Assembly: GCA_964404605.1 (NCBI GenBank)
Contig: CAYOKT010000090.1
Location: 1-11,628 of the forward strand
DNA: 11,628 nt
Source: CAYOKT01 sp964404605
Lineage (GTDB): Bacteria; Electryoneota; Electryoneia; Electryoneales; Electryoneaceae
Direction of reading: 5' to 3'
Part shown: one piece after another, positions 7,455 through 11,628 of the stretch
Position numbering within the stretch: the stretch's first letter is position 1
Layout: each line of letters opens with the position of its first letter
Notes under the pieces: generated by a model
What the model was told of the DNA's origin: nothing
What the model saw: only the letters and a program-made list of their open reading frames with translations
The model's database searches: none
Translations under genes and position numbers: made by a program

Positions 7455-7521
7455 CCGCACCGGCTTTCATCACCCGGCACCCTTGGGACGCGGGGCGATC
7501 CGGGGAAAGGGAGAGCACGCG

Positions 7522-9249
7522 ATGAGACCCGCTGAATCATTGCGGCGACAGCTTAAAGGACTGGACGGCAAGGATTACGGCGCCTATCAATCCCTCGTGG
7601 GACAGTACGCTTTCCCCCGTTTCGAGCTGCTCATCGATCACATTCCCAAGGACCCCTACGCCCCGCCGATCGCGGGCATCTACCGCGCCCGGGTGCCGCG
7701 CGAAGAATCCGGTTTTTCACCCGAGATGACCGCCTCTCCCGTCCGAAAAACGGCCCTCTGCGATTACCTCGCAAGGCAGTTCCACCGGCAGTGCCTGGCC
7801 GTTTGTGCGGGCAGGCGCGGCACCGGAAACAGCGGACTCATCAGCATCGCCGAGCCGGGGCAGTCGATCCTGGCGCGCACTTCGGTCGTCGTCGAACCCG
7901 GCTTCATCGAGGCCCGCTTCTTCCTCGGCCTGCCGGCCTCGGGCAGGAAGATCCGGTCGAGTATCGCCGAAACGATGCTGCTGGAGGAACTGCCGGAGAT
8001 CGTACACCGCTCCCTTCTCGCCGAGCACCTCGACCATGAGGCGATCCACCGCCACCTGGCGACAGCGGAAGAGGCCGACCACCTGAGAGGGAGACTCCGC
8101 GAGCTTCATCTCGTCGCCTTCATCGCCGACGGGGCGATCCTTCCGAGAGCGAGCGGAGTCGATCCGAGACCCTTGAGGACGGACACCGTCGTGCCCTTCC
8201 GCTCGCCCGAGAGCCTTCGCGTGAGCATCGACCTCCCCGAGGGGGGCACGCTCACCGGCATGGGCATTCCCGAGGGGGTGACGCTGATCGTCGGGGGCGG
8301 CTATCATGGCAAGTCGACGCTCCTGCAGGCGCTGGAATCGGGCATCTACAACCACATTCCCGGCGACGGCCGGGAGTACTGCGTCTCGCTGCCCGAAACG
8401 GTGAAAGTCCGCGCTTCGAGCGGCAGGAACGTGGTCAACACCGACATCTCCGCCTTCATCAAGGACATCCCGCTGCAGAAGACGACCACCGCCTTCTCGA
8501 CGGAAAACGCCAGCGGCAGCACCTCGCAAGCCGCTTTCATCGCTGAAGCGATCGAGGCCGGGGCGAGGGTCCTCCTGGTGGACGAGGACACCTCCGCGGC
8601 GAACTTCATGATCCGTGACGAACGGATGCAGAAACTCGTCGCGAAGAAAAACGAACCCATCACCGCGTTCGTCGACCGGGTCCGGCAGCTCTACGAGGAG
8701 CACGGCATCTCCACGGTCCTGGTAATGGGCGGATCGGGGGATTATTTCAGCGTCGCGGACTGCGTGATCCAACTGATCGAGTTCGTCCCGCAGGATGTCA
8801 CCCAACGGGCTCACGCCATCGCGAAAGAGTCGCCGACGAGCAGGGTTCAGGAAGGCGGGAGGCGATTCGAGCCGCCCAAGCCGCGGATCCCCCTCGCCGG
8901 CGATCTCGACCCGCGTAACGAGTACGGCCATTTCCGGATCACGGCTTCCGACCCCCGGCACCTGGTCTTCGGCCGGACCCGGGTCGATCTGTCGGATGTG
9001 GAGCAACTCGAGGAGACCGCGCAGACGAAAGCGATCGGAATGGCGATCCGGTACGCGAAGAAATACATGGATGGCGTAACCCGCCTGCGCGATGTCATCG
9101 ACCATGTGACGGACGATCTCGAGGAGGGCGGCCTGGACCTGTTGGACCCGCGGTTGACGGGGGACCTCGCCGGCTTCAGGGGCCTGGAACTGGCGGCGGT
9201 GCTCAACCGGATGCGTACTTTCAACGCCAGGCAGGCACGTGAATCCTGA
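7522..9249 (+). CDS. Predicted ABC-class ATPase (COG3044 / PF09818 family)
   Basis: The 575-residue protein belongs to a conserved family of soluble ABC-type ATPases without membrane segments or a transporter partner. Visible marks are a Walker A loop GGGYHGKST at about residues 258-266, a signature-like SGSTSQAA at about 331-338, and Walker B RVLLVDEDTSAANFM at about 349-363, followed by the family's RDERMQKLV. The N-terminal 200 residues form the family-specific region, with GAYQSLVGQY and RRGTGNSGLISI. The bacterial role is not established; as I recall, the trypanosome relative MRB1590 is an RNA-editing-associated protein, which suggests nucleic-acid binding. I chose ATG at 7522 because GGGAG lies eight bases upstream; a TTG at 7483 gives a longer frame without support. 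A hairpin follows at 9318-9335. It has no operon partner. Confidence 0.9.
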   Translation: MRPAESLRRQLKGLDGKDYGAYQSLVGQYAFPRFELLIDHIPKDPYAPPIAGIYRARVPREESGFSPEMTASPVRKTALCDYLARQFHRQCLAVCAGRRGTGNSGLISIAEPGQSILARTSVVVEPGFIEARFFLGLPASGRKIRSSIAETMLLEELPEIVHRSLLAEHLDHEAIHRHLATAEEADHLRGRLRELHLVAFIADGAILPRASGVDPRPLRTDTVVPFRSPESLRVSIDLPEGGTLTGMGIPEGVTLIVGGGYHGKSTLLQALESGIYNHIPGDGREYCVSLPETVKVRASSGRNVVNTDISAFIKDIPLQKTTTAFSTENASGSTSQAAFIAEAIEAGARVLLVDEDTSAANFMIRDERMQKLVAKKNEPITAFVDRVRQLYEEHGISTVLVMGGSGDYFSVADCVIQLIEFVPQDVTQRAHAIAKESPTSRVQEGGRRFEPPKPRIPLAGDLDPRNEYGHFRITASDPRHLVFGRTRVDLSDVEQLEETAQTKAIGMAIRYAKKYMDGVTRLRDVIDHVTDDLEEGGLDLLDPRLTGDLAGFRGLELAAVLNRMRTFNARQARES

Positions 9250-9317
9250 CTGAACCGGCAGGTTGGCGCAGGTTCCACTCGCTGCTTCCCGCCGTGCCCT
9301 GGTGACCGGCAGTGTGG

Positions 9318-9338
9318 CCCGGGGCTCGCCCCGGGTTT
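9318..9338 (+). terminator. Hairpin after the ABC-class ATPase gene, possible terminator
   Basis: CCCGGGG and CCCCGGG pair perfectly around CTCG, followed by TTT and an AT-rich TTTAATAAGG. It lies 68 bases after the stop. The T-run is short, so rho-independent termination is plausible but not certain. The stem is also related in sequence to the CCCGGG-bounded repeats elsewhere in the window. Confidence 0.5.
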
Positions 9339-9450
9339 AATAAGGGTTTCCGCGACTGAGCCTCCCCGTGTACGTGGATACTTCGATACGGTACGAAACA
9401 GTACGGCCCAAGCCTTCCCGCTCCACCACCCACCCTCCCCGTTTGCGCCC

Positions 9451-9465
9451 CTCCCGGCCCGGGAG
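9451..9465. repeat. Perfect inverted repeat upstream of the M49 peptidase
   Basis: CTCCCGG and CCGGGAG are perfect arms with a single central base, 47 bases before the GTG start. It may be an operator or leader hairpin of the peptidase gene, or another member of the CCCGGG repeat set. Position alone cannot decide. Confidence 0.45.
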
Positions 9466-9512
9466 TACCTTCCCGTGACCTGAACAAAACACTCAATCGA
9501 AGGAGACCAACC

Positions 9513-11318
9513 GTGTCACCGGAACAGGATTCCGTCCAGTACGTTCCCTACCAGCAGGAGGATGAGCCGCCGCGACGGGCGGCGCTGACCCGCGTCGATG
9601 TCGATGTCTCAGGGTTGTCCGACAGCGAACTCCAGGTGGCGGGCCACCTGATGGACGCCGCCGATGCGATGAACCCGATCTTCCGCGACCAGTTCGAGCC
9701 GCGCACGGAGAAGTTGAAGGAGTTGACCGGCCTACTCGCCGGTGCGGCCGATGGTGAGGCCCGGGAGGCGATCGACGCCTACCGTACGATGCTCGACCTG
9801 CAGAACGGCCCCTACTCCCTATTGCCGCGGAAAAACCACCTGCTGCGCCTGCCGCGGGAGGAACTGGAAGCGCTTGCGAATAAGGCCGGCGGACGCGCGC
9901 CCGCCCTGCTCGAGGAACTGTTCGACCTGCTGACCACGGGCCGCCCGACACCCGACAGGGCGAACTTCTACCCGGAGGATTTCACCGAGGAGGAGCTGCA
10001 ATCGCTGGGCGAAGCGGCGCGGCTTGTCAATTCCAGCGTCATCCGCGACGAGAACGGCCGGCCCGCGGTGCTGCTCAACGAGGAGCGCTACCGAAACGCT
10101 CTGCGGCCCGCCATCGAGCACCTGCGCGCCGCCCGGGACCTGACCGGCGATCCCTCCTTCCGCCTCTACCTGGATGCGAAACTGGTCGAGCTGGAGACGG
10201 GGTTCGAGGAGGCGCGCCGCCTCGCGGACTACACCTGGGTCAAGCACGGCAGCCCGCTCGACATCGTCATCTCCACCGCCCTCGAGGTCTACCTCGACAA
10301 CTTCAAGAACGCGCGGGGCGCCGCGACCGCCGGGGTGTACCTGCGGAACCGCGCCGCGGAGGAGTTGCTCGAAGCCCTCGTGCAGCGGGTCCAGCGGTGG
10401 GAGGCCACCGCCCCGTGGACCTACAAGAAAACAGAGATCGATCCGGAGCGGCTGCCGAAGCTGAAGTTCGTCGATGTCCTCGCCTGGTCGGGCGACTATG
10501 TCACCGGCCCGTTCACCACCATCGCCCAGAGCCTGCCGAACGACGAGTGGGTGATCCAGAACGTCGGCACGGTGAACATGGTCTACATGAACACCGGCCG
10601 CGCGGTGCACCGGGTCGCGGGGAACCTCGCCGCCGAGGAATTCCTGACCCGCGCCGAATACGAACGGGTCGCCGAGCGCCTCTTCGACGCCAACCAGCTC
10701 CACTCCGCCCTGCACGAGATCGGGCACACCACCGGGATGATGGACCCCGACCATGCAGAGGGACAGCCGAAGGATTACCTCGAGGAGGAGTATTCCTACC
10801 TGGAGGAGACCCGCGCGGAGCTGTTCGGGCTGTGGGCGCTCGACCTGCTGCTCGAGGAGGGCGTGATCGACGCGGAAACCGCCCGCGCCTGCTATGACGG
10901 CATGCTGATCACCATGATCTCGAGCATGAAGTTCGACCCCGTGCAGGCGCACAACAAGGCGCGCAACGGGATGTTCCACGTCTTCGAGGAGAACGGCATC
11001 ATCCGGCGTGTCGAGGAGGAGGGAAAAACCCGCTTCGAATTCGTCCACGAACGGGCGCACGAGGAGGTCACCCGTTTCCTCGCGCAGATCGGCGACCTGA
11101 AGGCCGCCGGCGACAAGGCGGGGGTCATCGCGCTGCGCGAGAAGACCGTGTTCACCGACCCCCTGAAGCCGGAGATCGAGAAGCGGACGGCGGACTTCCC
11201 CCTCGGGCGCGGGCTCATCTTCCCGAAACTGAAGCGTGAAGGAGGTCGCTACCTGCGGGAACTGGTCTATCCCGACCACTTCCGCGAGCAGGAGAAGTTC
11301 AAGCTGACCCTGCCCTGA
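9513..11318 (+). CDS. Dipeptidyl peptidase III-like zinc metallopeptidase (family M49), five-residue zinc motif
   Basis: The 601-residue protein has the two M49 signatures. The first is a zinc-binding HEIGH at residues 401-405 and the second is EETRAE at 431-436, where the second glutamate (E432) is the expected third ligand. AQSLPNDEWVIQNVG at about 338-352 matches the conserved segment before the active site. Most M49 enzymes have a six-residue HELLGH motif; here it is one residue shorter, as I recall for Caldithrix DPP III (HEISH). Family members remove dipeptides from peptide N-termini. There is no signal peptide or membrane segment, so it is probably cytosolic. The start is GTG, fixed by AAGGAG seven bases upstream. 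It stands alone, with a 263-base spacer before it. Dipeptidyl activity cannot be assumed from the motif. Confidence 0.9.
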   Translation: MSPEQDSVQYVPYQQEDEPPRRAALTRVDVDVSGLSDSELQVAGHLMDAADAMNPIFRDQFEPRTEKLKELTGLLAGAADGEAREAIDAYRTMLDLQNGPYSLLPRKNHLLRLPREELEALANKAGGRAPALLEELFDLLTTGRPTPDRANFYPEDFTEEELQSLGEAARLVNSSVIRDENGRPAVLLNEERYRNALRPAIEHLRAARDLTGDPSFRLYLDAKLVELETGFEEARRLADYTWVKHGSPLDIVISTALEVYLDNFKNARGAATAGVYLRNRAAEELLEALVQRVQRWEATAPWTYKKTEIDPERLPKLKFVDVLAWSGDYVTGPFTTIAQSLPNDEWVIQNVGTVNMVYMNTGRAVHRVAGNLAAEEFLTRAEYERVAERLFDANQLHSALHEIGHTTGMMDPDHAEGQPKDYLEEEYSYLEETRAELFGLWALDLLLEEGVIDAETARACYDGMLITMISSMKFDPVQAHNKARNGMFHVFEENGIIRRVEEEGKTRFEFVHERAHEEVTRFLAQIGDLKAAGDKAGVIALREKTVFTDPLKPEIEKRTADFPLGRGLIFPKLKREGGRYLRELVYPDHFREQEKFKLTLP

Positions 11319-11362
11319 GCCGGAGGCGGCCGGGTCCTCCGTGGCGGCGTGTTGCAGTTGAA

Positions 11363-11420
11363 GCTCCCGGGATGCAGTTCCGGCCTCGCCTGCGGCTATG
11401 CCGTGACAGGCGCTCCCGGT
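11363..11420. repeat. CCCGGG-bounded intergenic repeat, copy 2
   Basis: The unit starts with GCTCCCGGGATGCA and closes with CGCTCCCGG. Its centre, GCCTGCGGCTATGCCG followed by TGACAGGC, folds into a bulged hairpin and shares CGCCTGCGGCT with the copy at 7350-7400. The opening 12 bases TCCCGGGATGCA recur exactly 68 bases further on. Confidence 0.55.
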
Positions 11421-11431
11421 AATACTCCTAT

Positions 11432-11480
11432 TTCCCGGGATGCATCGCTCTTGGGCTACGCTCTACGCTCGCTCCCGGGC
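11432..11480. repeat. CCCGGG-bounded intergenic repeat, copy 3
   Basis: It opens with TTCCCGGGATGCA and closes with CGCTCCCGGG, the same ends as the previous unit. The centre (GCTCTTGGGCTACGCTCTAC) differs. It is arranged head-to-tail with copy 2. Confidence 0.55.
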
Positions 11481-11483
11481 TAG

Positions 11484-11506
11484 ATTATGCTTGTTAAGCG
11501 CATAAT
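11484..11506. repeat. AT-rich hairpin
   Basis: ATTATGC (11484-11490) and GCATAAT (11500-11506) are perfect 7-bp arms around a 9-base loop. It abuts the outer end of the inverted-repeat element that starts at 11508. Confidence 0.45.
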
Positions 11507-11507
11507 G

Positions 11508-11622
11508 TGTCACTCTGAACTGCCCCGACGCGTCGGGGCAAGTGAAGAGTCTCTAAACGATACATTTCCGCTGGAGATGAAGCAGTTCGTTTAGAGATCC
11601 TTCACTGGCGTTCAGGATGACA
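11508..11622. mobile_element. MITE-like long inverted-repeat element
   Basis: The outer arms TGTCACTCTGAAC (11508-11520) and GTTCAGGATGACA (11610-11622) match at 11 of 13 positions when inverted. The inner arms at 11541-11559 and 11588-11606 (AGTGAAG..TCTCTAAACG) match at 17 of 19. Only the left side has an insert, a perfect 20-bp palindrome at 11521-11540 centred on ACGCGT; the right side has three bases there. The loop (11560-11587) encodes nothing. TGTCA ends with long arms suggest a non-autonomous transposon-like or palindromic dispersed repeat. I cannot see a target-site duplication, and the window ends six bases later. Confidence 0.55.
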
Positions 11623-11628
11623 AAAGGA

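Larger units (their letters stand above)
11319..11628. other. Non-coding, repeat-rich region
   Basis: These 310 bases after the peptidase gene hold no credible gene. Next to the stop is a weak 6-bp hairpin (CGGAGG 11321-11326 with CCTCCG 11336-11341, no T-run). Then come two CCCGGG-bounded units, a short AT-rich hairpin, and a long inverted-repeat element reaching nearly to the window edge. Confidence 0.7.

Noticed and set aside
7717..9105. 462-codon minus-strand frame opposite the ABC-class ATPase
   Set aside because: It is antisense to a gene with intact Walker motifs. The product is Asp/Arg-rich and matches no known family.
9819..11279. 486-codon minus-strand frame opposite the M49 peptidase
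   Set aside because: It is antisense to a gene with both M49 signatures and has no recognisable domain of its own.
11493..11499. GTTAAGC as an integron attC core (GTTRRRY)
   Set aside because: Only one core is present, with no partner core at a suitable distance, no integrase and no cassette structure.
11494..11521. Possible dif/Xer recombination site (GCGCATAATGTGT)
   Set aside because: Eight of eleven bases resemble the XerC arm of the E. coli dif site, but the XerD arm does not match. Similarity in one arm is not enough.
1..11628. CRISPR array, tRNA or rRNA genes
   Set aside because: I saw no regularly spaced direct repeats with unique spacers and no tRNA-like cloverleaf or rRNA-like sequence on either strand by eye. 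A tRNA scan was not possible.

Overview
The window is a GC-rich bacterial stretch from a draft scaffold, probably a metagenome-assembled genome, because two gaps of exactly 100 N (1281-1380 and 6160-6259) interrupt it. Its gene content suggests the Fibrobacteres-Chlorobi-Bacteroidetes (FCB) superphylum or a related candidate phylum. The main pointer is a secreted beta-propeller protein ending in a YPNPFN-type C-terminal sorting domain, a hallmark of type IX secretion cargo. A second, weaker pointer is an M49 peptidase with the rare five-residue zinc motif that I recall from Caldithrix. No 16S rRNA or other phylogenetic marker is present, so the phylum cannot be fixed.

Layout. On the minus strand (1-2368) lie hemB and hemL, two steps of tetrapyrrole synthesis by the C5 (glutamate) route, split by a scaffold gap and probably one operon. 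Upstream of them, on the same strand, is a TauE/SafE-family membrane permease (2482-3348). A 442-base non-coding stretch follows, with a strong hairpin and a good sigma70-like promoter facing right. It leads into the 783-residue exported Asp-box propeller protein (3791-6142). After the second gap, an XRE-type regulator (minus) and a GyrI-like ligand-binding-domain protein (plus) are divergently transcribed across a short AT-rich region with two copies of an ACTATAGT palindrome. Next come the tail of a lost second GyrI-like gene, a CCCGGG-bounded repeat, an orphan ABC-class ATPase (COG3044/PF09818 type, 7522-9249), and a dipeptidyl peptidase III-like M49 metallopeptidase (9513-11318). The right end is non-coding and repeat-rich: two CCCGGG-bounded units and a 115-bp inverted-repeat element containing a perfect 20-bp palindrome.

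How the genes relate. hemB and hemL clearly share a pathway. The XRE/GyrI pair looks like a small self-contained regulatory module. The permease, propeller protein, ATPase and peptidase are single genes with their own ribosome binding sites and sizeable spacers, and nothing in the sequence ties them into one system. I found no convincing undescribed multi-gene system. The most notable points are the M49 zinc motif, the paralogue remnant next to a repeat, the twin-palindrome divergent promoter, and the intergenic repeat families.
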